DNA of 64,000 nucleotides from Emydura subglobosa (Eukaryota > Chordata > Testudines > Chelidae). This document shows positions 42,331 through 55,829 of the stretch, one piece after another. The translations under genes were made by a program, and so were the position numbers. Where the stretch lies: NCBI GenBank assembly GCA_007922225.1, contig ML679960.1, positions 6,798,844 to 6,862,843 of the forward strand. Reading direction: 5' to 3'. Numbering within the stretch: position 1 is the first letter of the stretch; each line of letters opens with the position of its first letter. The notes beneath the pieces are model-generated. The model made no database searches. It was not told where the DNA came from and was given only the letters and a program-made list of their open reading frames with translations.

Positions 42331-45300
42331 TTTTTTAGAATATTTTAATTATTTCTTGATAGATAGAAACAGGTGTTGTTTTCCTTTCCCCTCCCTGCCC
42401 CCTACCTTTCTTTTCTTCCTCCCATCACTTTTTTTCTGTTCTTCACTTATTTCACAGGGGAAAAATAATACAATGAATTTAAATATTTTTCCCAGGTCTG
42501 TGCTTATTTGTTTGTATATGGAGATACTTTTTCTCAGGGAACACCTTCTGTGCTAGTGACAGACTGACTACAGAAGAATTGATGTCTTACCTGTTAATTA
42601 TTTTATATGGTCTGGCTATACTAGTGAAGATATCCATGTCTGAAAACACACATTATGTAGGTCAGGATGTGGTTACTCATTCTCCTGACTACTGTGTTTC
42701 CAAGTAAAATAGTTAAAGCTGCTTCAAGGCTTATATCCTTTCTTCACAGGAAGGGCTCATTTGTATTCCTTCTGTTCCTCAGTTGGCTGTAATCCATTAG
42801 TTGTTTTCTTTCTAGAGAATAATTTTCATTAGTTAGGTTAGGGTGTTTAACCACTTTGTTTTCAGCTATGGAAATCATCAACAATAAACTACTGAAAGAA
42901 TGTCAGAAAGCTCCAAGAAGGGCATTGGCTGTAACTTGCCTTACTACAGTTGAAAGACTTTCTCACTGTGCAGTCAGACCGCACACACACATACATACAA
43001 ACACTTAACAGGTAAGAAATATTGTTTGGTCTTAAAGCAATTTTCAGTGGAATTCTTCAAATCATCAGTGTTTTCAGCTAAGTCACTGTACTATAGTGGT
43101 TTGTCTTATATTGTATAGAAGATCACCCCCCTGCTCATTATAAGTCTAGCAGTACATAGGGATGATAACAGATATTGAGGAAGCATAGGCAGGTTTAACT
43201 CAGGACTTGTTTAATATGGGTTGCTGTCTGACTCAATACATTTTATTTACTAGGTTTATTTTACTTTAGTTTGCCATATTTATAAAGGTACTAAAATTCC
43301 ATTCACCAGAAAATTCCAGTATCCTATGTGTTTAGTTCTTTAGCTTTATAGCAAATCTGTTGACAAAGTTTTAATGGTAGCATCACTGGCATGACAGTAT
43401 AATGCTGTTTTATGAGTTAAGGAGCTTGAGTAAGACAAATTGCTGATCTCAAGAGCAGTCTGAGTCATTAGAATTTGATTATGACCAATATTCCACAGAG
43501 TGATAGTGATTGACTATTCAGACCTGAGTGAGACAAGAAGGAACAACTCCTTCTATAACTACTGCAAACAAACTGCAGGTCTAATAGTTCCCTCTGCCAT
43601 AATGTACTGAAATTCTGTAAGATTTCCAAGATTTGGAATGGGAGATCGTCATATGAGATATGTTACTAACAGGTTTGCACTACAATTTCTGTTAATTGTT
43701 CCTAATGACTTCAACAATTAGACAAAAATGTAAGTTCCCAATAGAAACAAAACTCCATTATCATAAAGCTCTGAATCACTATGTTTGTTAATGCATTAAA
43801 CTTGTATATCTTATATTGTATAAGACAATCTGTTTATATGCTAGCAAAAGCTTTTCCAGGTTCCATTATGTCAGAGCAGCAGAATGGGTATCACCATTAG
43901 CCCTTTTCTAAAAATGGAAGTGATTGTAGAATTTTTTTTTTCTAGTGGTCATCTAAGAAGACTGGACATCTGGGTTTGTTGGACAATTCTAAAAGTTCCA
44001 AGTGTGATTCACAGTTACTTTAGATATAGTTGATATACAACCAGAAGTGTACATTTGATCTTCTCCCTGATTCCCCCCTCTCCCCAAAAAATTTGCTGCC
44101 ACTATTTTACACAATCTCAGGTCTAATCAGCATATATTTTGAGACCAAATATATAACCCAAGATTCTCTATTACCTTGCTTCATAAATCAGGAAGGCTAT
44201 TAGCCTTTTCTCTTCCCCAGAAAGCTGCAGTATGGCATCTCCAGGGAAAACCTTAGCGAGAGCACTAAACTTGCTCAGAGATCCCTGGCCTCTGTCAAGG
44301 CCGTGCTGTGTTGCCACTTGGAATGTACATCCAATTTTTAAATAGTTTTAATGGTTTTGACTGCTAATCTTCTCTCATTATAAATAACACCCACATGAGC
44401 TAAATTCTAAATTTTAGGGACAAGAACAGAAATATTTTAAAAGAAAATTATATACATTGTTCTTATAGACTTTGCAGAGTTAAATTATTGCTTAATGTTA
44501 GTCTTAGAAATGAACATAAACTGTATGCTATACGGTTTTACATCCTTGGAACGTGGTGTTCCATTTTCCCCCTAGTTTAACACCTTTCAATATTTCTTCT
44601 GCTCATTTCTTCCAGAGGATCTAAACAAAATAATTGTGCACGATGGCTAATGTCTGTAGCACAATGAGCAATCAGAAGTATTGCTAATCAGTAAGGGTTA
44701 ATCTGATAAAGAATGTATTTATTTGAGGGGTGGGTGAAATAGAGATTAATGCAGTTTGGCATCAGGATGGATTTTTTTTTTCAAATTTAAATATAAACTA
44801 TCTTTAAAATGTGATGCTCTGCATTTAGATGTTGTAAATTTCACTGTGTTGCAGCATCTGCATTTTTTTTTTCAATCTTGCCATTTCCTTGATCTAACAT
44901 TTTGTGGGAGGCAGTCAGCATAATTATCCTCCTACTGTGAATAGGTATCATGCATTTCGCAGTAGAAATTAAAACACCATTTCCAAAGATATATTATGTT
45001 ACTACTGTGAGGCCCCATAAGATCAGGGATGCAGTATGCTGGGTACTGTAAAAACACATATGAAGACAAGGTCCCTGACTTGCAGAGGTGTGAGTGTGTA
45101 TGTGTGTGCATGTGTGTATAAAGATAATTTAAATTCCTTGAAATGATTAGATTTTTCACAGAGAAATATGAGATAAATATTGTGCATAGTTCTAGTGAAT
45201 GAAGAAACAACTGACTTCTACCAATGGTAGTAAATGAAAAAGGAGCTACAGTGATGATAAAAATTAAAAACAAACTGTAACCAAAACTAATCACTTTCAG

Positions 45301-45449
45301 GTTATTCAGTCATACATCTACATACTTGGTACCTAGCATTGCCCTTTGTGTCACCTTTTGGGGAGAAATTTTTACCGCCTTTGCTTATGACTTAGTAGTC
45401 AACTTGTGAAGCACTTCAGACGCTGCTTTTAGTGAGGACAGAGTATCAC

Positions 45450-45700
45450 TCTATGTGTATGTCTACGTCGCATCAGAGATGGGACTGCAGCATGTGCAGA
45501 CATTACTGAGCTAGCTTTGATCTAGCTAGCTGAAATAATGTCAGCCACTTCAGTACACACTCAGGGTCTTGGGAGAGCTTGTACAGCCCATTCTGCTACC
45601 CATGCTGCCCCAGCTTTATTGTTATTGTTGTTTAAACTAGCTAGCTCAGATCTGTTTACACATGCTGCAGTCACACTTTTGATTGCAGTGTCAATATATG
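45450..45700. mobile_element. MITE with long inverted arms
   Basis: The left arm (about 45480-45530) has gactgcagcatgtgcagaca followed by gagctagc and tctagctagct. The right arm (45635-45673), reverse-complemented, has gactgcagcatgtgtaaaca followed by gatctgagctagctagt. The gtatgtctacgtc just before the left arm resembles terminal motifs of other DNA elements here. No ORF of note. Confidence 0.65.
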
Positions 45701-48009
45701 CTGGGCTGCCCACCAGTGACTGTCCACAAGTAACAGTATCTATGAATCTATTCCAATTGTCTTAAATAAGAGTAGATTTTATTGGCACATAGAAATCATA
45801 AAAATGGAAGGATAGATACAAAATAGTATAAATGCATATTCAAATGCTCTATAAAGATGTACTACCATATGCCATACATTTAAGTTATGATTTATTGTAA
45901 GTCCTCATAAATGTCTTATTTGGCTAAAAAAGTGTACTTTTCCTCGCTCAACCTGAATCTTTATACAAAGGGTGTGTCACTCTTTCTTTCATCCTAAACA
46001 CTGCCCATTTTTCAGTGGGAGTGTCTGTCATATAACCCAAGAAAACGTTCCTCTGTTAGCCAGCTTTCTCCTTAAATTATAGGAAATATTTATTTTCTAC
46101 TCCAAATTCCCTTTGTAGGACAAGTTACTATTTACTTCAGTTGACAAAACCATTTTTGTCGTGCTTTGTCCTACAACACAACAGGTATGAATTTTAGTCA
46201 ATATATTCAAGTAGTTCCCTTCAAAATCATATTGATTATTGTTAAATTTCATATAAGAATTCTCAGCTCACACCTTCGGAGGTATATATTGACCTGTACA
46301 AGCTGTGTGACTTGATTGTCCAAGATAAACAGAATCATTTAAGAATACAGAAATGACAGAAATAGGTACCTTATGCTTCAATACTGCAGAGAATTATATA
46401 CATGTTTAATCTGAGTAATGCCACTGGGTTTGGTGAGATTACTCACAGTCTTTAAAGTTAAGAAATCTTTGTAAGTCATTGCAAGATCAGGGTCTGAGCT
46501 AGTATCATAATTACACAGCTATAAAATCACATATCCACAGTAAAGGTGTTGGCAGTCCTTGTATGCTCCCTTTTGGCTCGTTGTGGTGTTGCTGGTATGC
46601 CCCACCTCAATTTCCACTGTTTGACGGTAATCGGTTTTGTTTTAACAGCCTGGGGCAAAGAGAAACCAACTCAAGTTAACAAAATGACCCTGTTTTAATA
46701 AGGCTTCAGGACAGAAGCAATTACAAAAACATCTCATTAGGTCCTCCCCTAAGATCCCGATTCAGAGCCACCAAAGTTAATGTCCATAACACCAGGTCTC
46801 CAAATCAGATTAGGCTGGTCTCCTGGAGCCTCAGAGAAATCATCACCCGCTTCAGCCTGTCTGCCTGGTTTCTACTCCCCTCTCCCTTGCTTAGCTTCCT
46901 CTTTCTGTTTTATAGGGTGTGGGCTTAGGGCAGAGCAGAGCTTCCTTGATTATACCCCAGGCTTTCCCAACTGTAGGGTACAACCAGTCCTTTAAAGAGG
47001 TAGAACACTCCTTCACATCCACTTAATAGTTATCGTCTCAAAAAATAATATTTGAAGTATAATTTGTACTTAGTAACTCAGCTGTATATAGAGTAACAAC
47101 TAGTCTACAAAGGAAGCCAAATAAGTCTAAGGTATGAAGTTCAGCGTGAATCTCTTCTTTAATTCTCTGTTCAAATGCGGTAAATAAGTAAATAATCTAT
47201 GTGACACTGATGATGAGGTTTATCAAAAATTAAGGATAGGTGCAGATCAAAGATACATCCCAGAAGCGCACCTGATAACTATGGTAGGATTAGTGCAAAA
47301 TGAGCCATATCATTCAGTATGTTTAGAGAGGGCATGTACTTTATTTTAATTAGCTGTTTCTTTCACTGGGTTGCTTGGCCAAACCATCCTGATAAAGAGA
47401 AAAATTGTAGCCATTGGTCAAAATGCTTGTAGCAAATCTCATTTTAAATTGAAGCAATTTATTCAGAAACCAATCTACTATTGCAGCAGTAATCAATGTG
47501 TTTTCCCTTAGAGTAGATCCTTTCTTGTGCTACTACTGTTAATTGCCTGTAACTAAATGATTGCTGTGCTCTTGAAAGTAACTCTTTGGCACTTGTTCAT
47601 TCATTGCTTTTAACAGAATACCAGTTCCCCTAAGGTTCTGACTGGTAATTTTCCTTTACAATTTTCAACATTCAGTCTCAGTCCCTTAAAGAGGGCAAGG
47701 TCTGTAATTTTAACATCATAACACAAAGGCTAAACAGATTTTAAAAGGTTTGCACTTTTTGTTTCTCCCTTCTGATGTGGAATTGTGCTGAAACTGAATC
47801 TTTTTAAAACGCTGCCACTCCAGGCAACTTGAACTTGAGCAGAAAAAGCACATCACCCTTCAAAGAGAGTAAAACGCTTGCTGTAGCAACCATGCTCAAA
47901 GCTGAATACAAAAGATAGAATAAAGCAATGGAGAGCGTTGAGAGTGTGAAGATAAGTATTTCTTGCTATCTTTGCTTACAGTCTAATATTAATGGTCACT
48001 GCATAACAA

Positions 48010-48130
48010 TATCAGCTCCTATACAGCACTTTTCATCAGTCGATCTTAAAGTGCTTAACAAAGGTGGTCGTTATCATTATCCCCATTTTACAGATAGGGA
48101 AACCAAGACACAGAGAAGTTTAGTATGAAC
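48010..48130 (-). repeat. MIR/L2-like SINE fragment
   Basis: The + strand contains tcttaaagtgcttaacaaag, then atcattatccccattttaca and gatagggaaaccaagacaca, the antisense of an ancient amniote SINE 3' region. Confidence 0.6.
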
Positions 48131-48224
48131 CCAGCGGGTCAGGTAGGCTTGTTCTCAGATAGTTAGTCCGTGCCACTAACACGACAGCCACACTGAAATT
48201 TTTAGTGCCTTTGTTTGAGCAGAG

Positions 48225-48948
48225 CTAGTGTACGTCTGTTTACATGGCCTGGGAGCAGGCCCACTGACAGTGGCGGGGCAAAGGGGTCAATTGCCATGGG
48301 GCCTGATGTTTTAAAAGGGCCTGGGTGAATGGGATAGATCCATGAGCAGCGGGCGAAACTTCCCCTCAGGGAGGCTAGCTCCCCGATCCACCTCTTTCAC
48401 CCATAGCCCTGCCCCAGACCCCACCCCCATTCACCACTGCATCCCTCTTCTCCCCCTCCCTGCTGCTCACCGCATCCCCCCCCCCACCCCCACCCCCGTT
48501 CCCACTCAGCTTGCCACCTCAGGGGAAAGAGAGTGTGGAAGAGAGGAGGGGATGCAAGCAGGGAAGACTGGGAAGAAGGGATGTGGCAGTGGAAAAGCCG
48601 AGCGGGGAAAGAGGGATGTGGAAAAGAGGAGGGGGGACGAATGGGGGAGAGGAGGGATGCAGCAAGTGGCAGGGATGAGGGAAGAGAAGGACATGGCAGC
48701 AAGTGGACCAAGCGGGCAGGACCTGAGGCAGAGCAGGGGTGGAGTGTGGGTGGGGCCGTGGGCAGAAGAGACTGGATGGGGAGCTAGTCTCCCTGAGGAG
48801 AAGCTTCACTCGCCACCCATGGCCATAAATCTCAGCCATCCCTTTATGCAGGGGGGGGGTATTGACTGTTCTGCCCTGGAGCTCAGAACTGCTGTCGGCG
48901 GGCCTGGCCAGGAGGTATCCTCCCAGGCGTAGTGTAGACATACCCTTA
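48225..48948. mobile_element. Foldback DNA element with purine/pyrimidine-asymmetric core
   Basis: Inner inverted arms are visible: 48351-48376 (ggcgaaacttcccctcaggg, then aggcta) against 48784-48813 (tagtctccctgaggagaagc, then ttcactcgcc). The outer right end gtgtagacataccctt (about 48931-48946) is a typical end motif of DNA transposons; the left agtgtacgtctg is a weaker partner. Between the arms, about 48395-48505 is C-rich and about 48525-48770 is strongly G/A-rich, producing overlapping ORFs of up to 196 codons (48342-48932 on +) that look compositional, not coding. Confidence 0.55.
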
Positions 48949-51143
48949 AGATCAGTGAATGCTCTTAGGAATTTTGCTATATTGCTCTGCCAGCCTAATG
49001 GGTGTGATGCAATGCTATATGAATTCAGATTGATTTTATTAAAAGGAAACAACCATACGAGCTGTACCTGCTCTAGAGATGTTATAGTTCCAGTATTGAA
49101 AATTGCATGAAAATGTACTTTAAAAGAGACTCCGTATTGACCAAAGTACTACTTTTCATATAACCCATTCGTTTGACTGCATGCATATTCATGGTAGAAA
49201 GAAAACTACATGCAGTGTTTTCTGCTTAATCTCTCTAGCGTTACTTTTGGGGAACATTTTGTTTTTGAATAGTAATGTTTTTCCTTGCCTTTAATGTATC
49301 ATAACAGCAGGCACAGAAGTGGTGTATTTTGCACCTAGCAACGTAGCATATTAATTCCCCATATTCTGGGTACCACTGAACAGCTGCATCACATGTGGTG
49401 AAAAATGATAAACAGGCTGTGGTAAGCCAGTGCAGTGTAATTTCCATTTCCATTTATTTTCTAAAATATTGTATTACTAGCCTGTGCAAACTGTGTTTTT
49501 TAAAATAAGCTTCCTCCCTACACACTGGAACAGTACTGAAAGTACGAAATAAGCACTGATCTTAAAAATGTCTAACACAAAGGAGTTTCCATCACAGTTT
49601 TGAAGAGAATGATATGGAATGTAAATACTTTATTTTATTTTATTACACTTTTAATGTCTTCTGGGGAGCAATGAAACCTTTTTAACAGTTGCACGTATCA
49701 GAATAATAAAAAGTTCACATTTATTGATAGAACATAGTCAAATTAAATGGAACTGTCCCTTTTTTCTCTAATTTTGTATTTCTTTAACTGAATTGTATAG
49801 TAATATATTATTGCACATATACATAACCAAAAGAGATTACATGGATAACAGGAGGGTTTACATTGCTCAACCCAAGTATATGCTGGCCAAATGTAGGCAA
49901 ATGTTATGAAGACAGGATGCTGTTTATAGGGCCACAGTCCCCCTTAGTTGTGCATTATAGAAAAAAAATTTATGGAACACTGTTCTCATCCAATTAGGCT
50001 TTTTATCATCCATAATGTGTTTCTTCAATTTCCAAGTCCTGTCCCCAGTCCTTCAGAACTGGGTGATAGAAATATTACAAATTAATGGGTCTTCTGTAGC
50101 TATACCAAATTACTGCGCCTCTCTAATTTGTATACAGCAATCAAATGACTGCACTATTTCATTTGTTTTTTCTTTTTGCATTTTCATGTCTTATTTGAAG
50201 AGTAGTAAGAATAATGATAAAATGGACTCAAAATAGTAACTGCTGTTTTCATGAGAATGCAACTATTAGAAGTAGTAACAACAGACAATGATGACTTTTC
50301 ACTTACGGTTATTATCTGATAAATGACATCACCAAGGAGACTGCTGTTTTCAGACAGATATGGCTGCATTTGCTTGGATGCTACATGACAATGATCTCAA
50401 TCCATCATGTGAATCTCCAGTGGTATAATGTAACAAAGGAAGAGTGGTCCTGCTCTAAGTCTGAATGTCAGAACTGACAAATTGAGATAATTTGCAACAT
50501 CTAAACATAAGACCTCCCTGCTTAGAGAAAGAGGGAGAAATAAAGATGAATTACAAATTCAGGAAACTGTGTCAAAGATATTAACACATAACTAAGGAAT
50601 GGGCTTTGGGGGTTCCCAAGATAATTTGTCTTCATATTCCAAAAGCATTTTTATTTATATTTTGAAAAAGAAAAATGGTTATTTTTTGTTTAATCTAATG
50701 CAATTGACAGAAACCCATCAAGAAATGTTGCTGTGTGTCTGATCTTTTGTGTGGTGCAGGGAGGGTTGTGTCTGTCTTCACTTTCACAAAAGAAGAACAG
50801 TTATCTTTGCTTACAATATGAATGCTGTGACACAATACATCTATGCAAACAAAACAGTGAAATATATATATATTAAACACAGCACAGAACATTCAGCAAA
50901 AAAATAGTTGACTGACTCTTCACATAATCTTTTTAAAATGTGGTATGAGGGTATTTACATATACATAAAGGAAAAATGCACTATCTGTATATTTCTCACA
51001 GGTCCCCATAAATAATCTGGAAATTAAATGCAAAATTCCTGTACTTGCATTCTACTACTATCTTCAAGATGCAAAATATTTCCAGTGTTAATCTTTCTCC
51101 AGTTCTGAATGTGGTTGTTATTACATTTTATAATTCTTTGCAG

Positions 51144-51287
51144 AACTGATGTACACAGTTGAGCTTGCTGGTGGGCTTGGTGCTATTCTGCTGCTGCTTG
51201 TTTGTTTAGTGACTGCCTACAAATGTTACAAGATTGAGATTATGCTCTTCTACAGGAATCATTTTGGAGCTGAAGAACTAGATGGAG
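51144..51287 (+). CDS. IL1RAPL1: IL1RAPL1 internal exon: transmembrane helix and juxtamembrane segment
   Basis: This 144-nt exon encodes 47 codons plus split ends (phase 1 in and out). The acceptor is taattctttgcag before 51144 and the donor is gtaaggca from 51288. The first split codon completes Glu. The peptide [16 protein letters not shown] leads into an LLVCLVTAY helix, giving one membrane-spanning segment of about 20 residues, then the basic stop-transfer stretch KCYKIE and [16 protein letters not shown]. In this receptor family the cytoplasmic TIR domain follows immediately; its exons are not in the window. The LVTAYKCYK segment differs by one residue from the mammalian version I remember (Ile in place of Ala). 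This exon separates IL1RAPL1 from IL1RAPL2, whose corresponding segment is clearly different. Confidence 0.94.
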
Positions 51288-51982
51288 GTAAGGCAGCTTC
51301 TCAGTATATTTCCTACATTCTTAATATGCCTGTCTCTTTTTTCAAGGGCATAATTTCCATTGTGGAGCAAGAAGTGTTAACAATGCAGTACTATGAGTGG
51401 CATTTCTCTCACTGCATTAGGCCCGGCATTGAAAATGCATCCCTAGACAGCAGATTATGAGCAATGATTGTTTGACTGATGCGTCTGCTGCTCTCCAGAT
51501 CTCCATGAGACACCTATATCTTTTAGATTTTTGCTCCCAACACCAAATGTAAATTACAAACATTGATAACTTAAGGGTGTTCAGTTCCATCAATGCTGAA
51601 AGCCAGCTTCACTTCCCTATAAGCGAGTGTCTCCTCTAATTGTATTCCCCGAAAGTGTTAGAGGCTGAAATGAATCTCAATTGCTCCTTGTTTACACTGA
51701 TCAGTTTTGATAAACTGTACAGCATGTTTTGGAATTTACCCATCAGTCTATGCTCTTGAATTTATTTACTTAACTGTGTAGAGAGTGGCTAATGTTGATT
51801 AAACTAGTTGTTCTGCAGATGTGGTGATTCGCCTAGTTTAAACAATAGTAATTGGCATTATTTGCACTGAACTACATCTGAGTTATATGCTACTTTTTCC
51901 ATTAAAGAAAAATTTTATTTTTGTCCTTAACCATGCTATTCAGAGTCGCAGCTGAATAGAAAACTGGGTTGAACATCAGACT

Positions 51983-52010
51983 TTGATTGATTGATTTTGA
52001 TTGATTGATT
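51983..52010. repeat. (GATT)n simple repeat
   Basis: Imperfect tandem GATT units, six to seven copies. Confidence 0.85.
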
Positions 52011-52366
52011 AGGCTTGGTGTCGCTGGTCAGAGTTCTTGCTATTTCAGACTGCTACCTTATGTTTGACACACTATATCCTTATTTATTAAAATCCTATTG
52101 AAAGTAGGGTATTAACCACTATTGAAGATACAAGTGGACAGATAATATCCTGTTATATATATTGTGATAATGTGTGGGATGGGAGATGTTAGCCAGATCT
52201 GTCACAATAAGGATAACAGAGGCGGTAAAATTATAGGGCCCTCCACCTTTGCACAAGGATCCCCAGGAATTGGCTCACTTCTCCCTATAATATAAAAAGA
52301 TGCAAGGATGTGAAAAATATAATGCCCACAACAACAAAATCAGAATCATGTATTCTCACCTGCTAT

Positions 52367-52387
52367 ACACACACACACACACACACA
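52367..52387. repeat. (AC)n microsatellite
   Basis: About ten uninterrupted AC dinucleotides. Confidence 0.92.
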
Positions 52388-52419
52388 AATATTTCAGTAT
52401 CTTGCACCTCTGTGTCACC

Positions 52420-52575
52420 TTCTATTGAGAGATCACAAAATGGTTTACAATATTAATGTGTTAATTCATATAACGTCCCAGTGTGATAGATTAATATTAC
52501 CACTCTCACAGTGAGGAACCTGAGATGCAGACAGATTGTGACCTGCTCAACATCACAGAGGTTTTTGATAGAACC
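52420..52575 (-). repeat. MIR/L2-like SINE fragment
   Basis: The + strand has tggtttacaatattaatgtg, then accactctcacagtgaggaa, cctgagatgcagacagattg and gacctgctcaacatcacaga. This is the antisense pattern of the same ancient SINE type as 48010-48130. Confidence 0.5.
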
Positions 52576-52749
52576 CGCTTCCCTCGGGAATTAACCTCCC
52601 CCCAAAAGCAATCCCTATCCTCTCTCCTTGTATGGACCTTCTCCAGTTTTCACTTCTTGCTCTCTACCTCTTCCTCCTCAGAGGCAGACAAAGTTAGGCA
52701 AGTCTAGAGAAAAAGAGTATGTAGCATGATTGATTGTTACTGTTTTAGT

Positions 52750-52765
52750 TGTGTGTGTGTGTGTG
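52750..52765. repeat. (TG)n microsatellite
   Basis: Eight uninterrupted TG units. Confidence 0.9.
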
Positions 52766-53019
52766 ACTGACTGTAATATTATATTTCATTATATTAAATC
52801 ATACCAAAATAAGTAGTTAAATTAGTTATCATTTAAACAGTAGTAGTTTAATGTTTTCATTTACCATTACAGTTGTAATTCAGTCAGTGGTGGCTGAAAT
52901 TTGAAAGCTCACTTGGTAGGAAACATTACATATTGTAGTCTCCTAACTTCACTGACCTGAGGAAGTGAAAATCTATAGGTCATCCTGAGGCCCAAATCTC
53001 CCATTTGAAAATAGTAACC

Positions 53020-53198
53020 AAAAAGCACTGGAATGGGTTACCTAGGGAGGTGGCGGAATCTCCATATTTAGAGGTTTTTAAGATGTGGCTTGACAAAAAC
53101 CTCACTGGGATTATTTAACTGAGGTTAGTCCTGCTTTGAGCAGGGGGTTGGACTAGATGACCTCCTGAGGTCCCTTCCAACTCTTTGATTCTATGAAA
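53020..53198 (+). mobile_element. CR1 LINE 3' end
   Basis: It contains tggaatgggttacctaggga, ggtggcggaatctccatatt, gagcagggggttggactaga, tgacctcctgaggtcccttc and ends tttgattctatga, the classical CR1 3' end. Severely 5'-truncated, in the same orientation as the host gene. Confidence 0.88.
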
Positions 53199-54444
53199 AA
53201 GTACTCTTACCAAGAAATTGAGTTAGGTTTTATGAAGAGGAAAAAAATAAATATAATCATCTATTTAAATCAGTCTTTCCAGTAAAATAGATTCTGCCAT
53301 TACAGCAGGTGGAGAAAGATGTACTCTTTAAATAAAAAGAGCAGAAACTGTTACGTGCTTAAGCTGAGGTAATATGCAAAACGAAATATTACTCCCAGAT
53401 TCCATATAAAATATAATGTATTGAATAAAATGGAGCACATCAAAAGCAGGAATAAAAACTATTGCACTGAGGGACTTACTGCAGCTGGACCTTTTATAGT
53501 AAGTGTCTGTTTCACTTAAGTTCTCAAAATTAATGCACACACAGGAAGGCACAAAGGAAATACCTTATGGACCAATAGTTTACACTTTGTATTGGAAGAA
53601 GTTGTAAAAGTAGACCCCTGTCCTTTGTAGTTTTCATTACAGATAGGCATTGTGCTTCATTGTACCTTCCAGAGGCTCTCCACAAAATGCTACTTTTCAA
53701 AATTCTCCACATCCCTCTCTTCTGTGGGGCATTAGCCATGTGCCCACGTTATCCATAATTTACATCATGTTCTGTCATATCCCAGCATAACATTTAGAGA
53801 AGCAAACATTGAAATAGTCACAGGCTCCTTTTGTACAGTGTGCTGAATCCACAGAGGATTCCAAACACTTTAAAATTTAGGTCCAATTAAATTTCTTCCC
53901 AGAAGATATCCTTCAAAATGCAACGTTCAGTTTCTTTCCTGTTTGGAAAGCAAGTCCTGCAGGATACCAAAGCTCATCATGTCCTGTTCTCTTCTCTCTT
54001 CGCCTTAGAAGAAAACTGCATTCATTTTTCTCAGCATTGCAATCTGATTTCTATGTACTTTTTCCTTCAGAGTTACTAATCCCTACCTCTAACCTTAAAC
54101 TTGGATCCTACCACATGACCCCACCCAAGCAACTAAGCCTTCTTTCTTGACTCTCCAACAAAAAATCCAGCCCAAAATCTCCCTCATGCTTCACTGCTGT
54201 CATGCACCCAAACCATCTTTGTTCCCAATTGCCAGTTCCCTGCCTCTCCCCCAGAATTAGATCACCATCTAATCCAGCCCTCATTTTACTTTGCTTCCCC
54301 CTCAATGTGCCAAAACATGTCTTTCAAGTGCCAGTTCCATCTCTCACCCTACCATGGTTATGGGACTGACCAACTTCTAGCCTTCAGAATATTCAGTTTC
54401 TAGCCATTATCCAGATGGAAATTACAGAGCTCTTTAAGATTACT

Positions 54445-54620
54445 AGAGGGAAACGTGTAATACAAGGAAAGTATGGGATTGGAAGCCAAAAATTCTTCCA
54501 TTTGTAATCCCAAATCCATCACTGATTTGCTCTGTAACCCTAGGCAAGTCTCTTCTGTATCCATTTCCCCATCTGCTCATTGTAGACAGATTATATTTTG
54601 GAGTGTTGGGTGAACATAGA
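54445..54620 (+). repeat. MIR-type SINE
   Basis: gtatgggattggaagccaaa, then tttgctctgtaaccctaggc, aagtctcttctgtatccatt and tccccatctgctcattgtag follow the MIR order. Confidence 0.65.
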
Positions 54621-55829
54621 CCTAGGTGCTTAATGGGAGCGTCTGCATGCTCAACACTTTTGAAAATCAGGCCATGTAGAAAATCAGGCCTAATCCTAGA
54701 TTTAAGAGCCTAAGTATTTTTTTTTAAAACCTTGTGCCCAGTGTTTTATCTCCGTGCTAAATATAATTATTATTACAATCTACTGCTAGTAGAAGCTACC
54801 TTGACCAACTATGACATCACTCGTACCACTAGAGTATACTGTATATACCAAATCTCAGTTTGCGAGATTTCACACCAGTTTCCATCCTGCTATAAAACTA
54901 GTTTAACAGTTAATATTTACACAAAAGGTTTAATATTTATATTTGTCAAGGACAATCCAGTGTTACCCTTTTTCCCACTAGTAGAAAAATGTTAATAATT
55001 TAGCCAATTGGCCTACTCAAATCAACACAAAAAAAGTACAAAATCTTCATGCTAGACAATCCCTTAACTTATTTCTCCCTTCTTCTCTTTGAATATACAA
55101 AAGTCTTGAAACAAAATAAAAGGAGGGTGCTTTGATACATATAAATGTGACACCTCTCCTGTTGGGGGTGAAATCCTGGCCCCATTATCAATAGGAGTGC
55201 CAGAGTAGAGTGCCAGAGCCTCTGGGTAAGGGTGCCATCCTCTGTGCAGAAGTCTTCAAGTCTTAGGCTCAGATTCATTAAACCAAATATAAGGGACTTC
55301 TCAACTGCTTAAAGTGAAGCAGATGCTGACATACCAAATTCTAATTGCAGTAATTCTAGTATCAGATTTCAAGATGTATGGACATGTGGTGCCTCCATCT
55401 GGAGAAATGGTCTCCAAATATTGATGTGGACATACAAATAGTGAGACATGCTTCCCAAAATATGGTTAAATAGCATAACTTTATTAAACTATTAACCAAA
55501 GAGAAAACACTACCCATCAAGACAATTCCAGTGTGGCATTTAACTGGCACCGATGGGCCTGGGTTGTACAAACCTGGAGTGGGTATGAAGCTATGCTCTT
55601 TTTGGCCTGCTGAAGTCCCAATCTATTCTCCTCCTGCATGCAGGATGTAGGAGAGATGAGATGAGGGGAGCCCTGTGCTGTATGAGACATGGAAGCAAAC
55701 CTCTTCTCCATGTAATGTCAGGGTTGGGGCCCCTGCCCAAGATGCACATTGGGTTACAGAAACCTCACATCAGACCCTTTTTGTAACCCACGATGCAACA
55801 AATGTAATGTAATGTAAACTCAAAACCTG

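Noticed and set aside
46560..47000. Possible antisense solo LTR or other repeat with moderately raised GC
   Set aside because: No inverted ends, target duplication or duplicated blocks found; only the general look of a repeat.
48342..48932. Open frame of 196 codons on + with overlapping minus-strand frames of up to 177 codons
   Set aside because: Low-complexity G/A- or C/T-driven composition inside a foldback repeat; no domain and no splice context.
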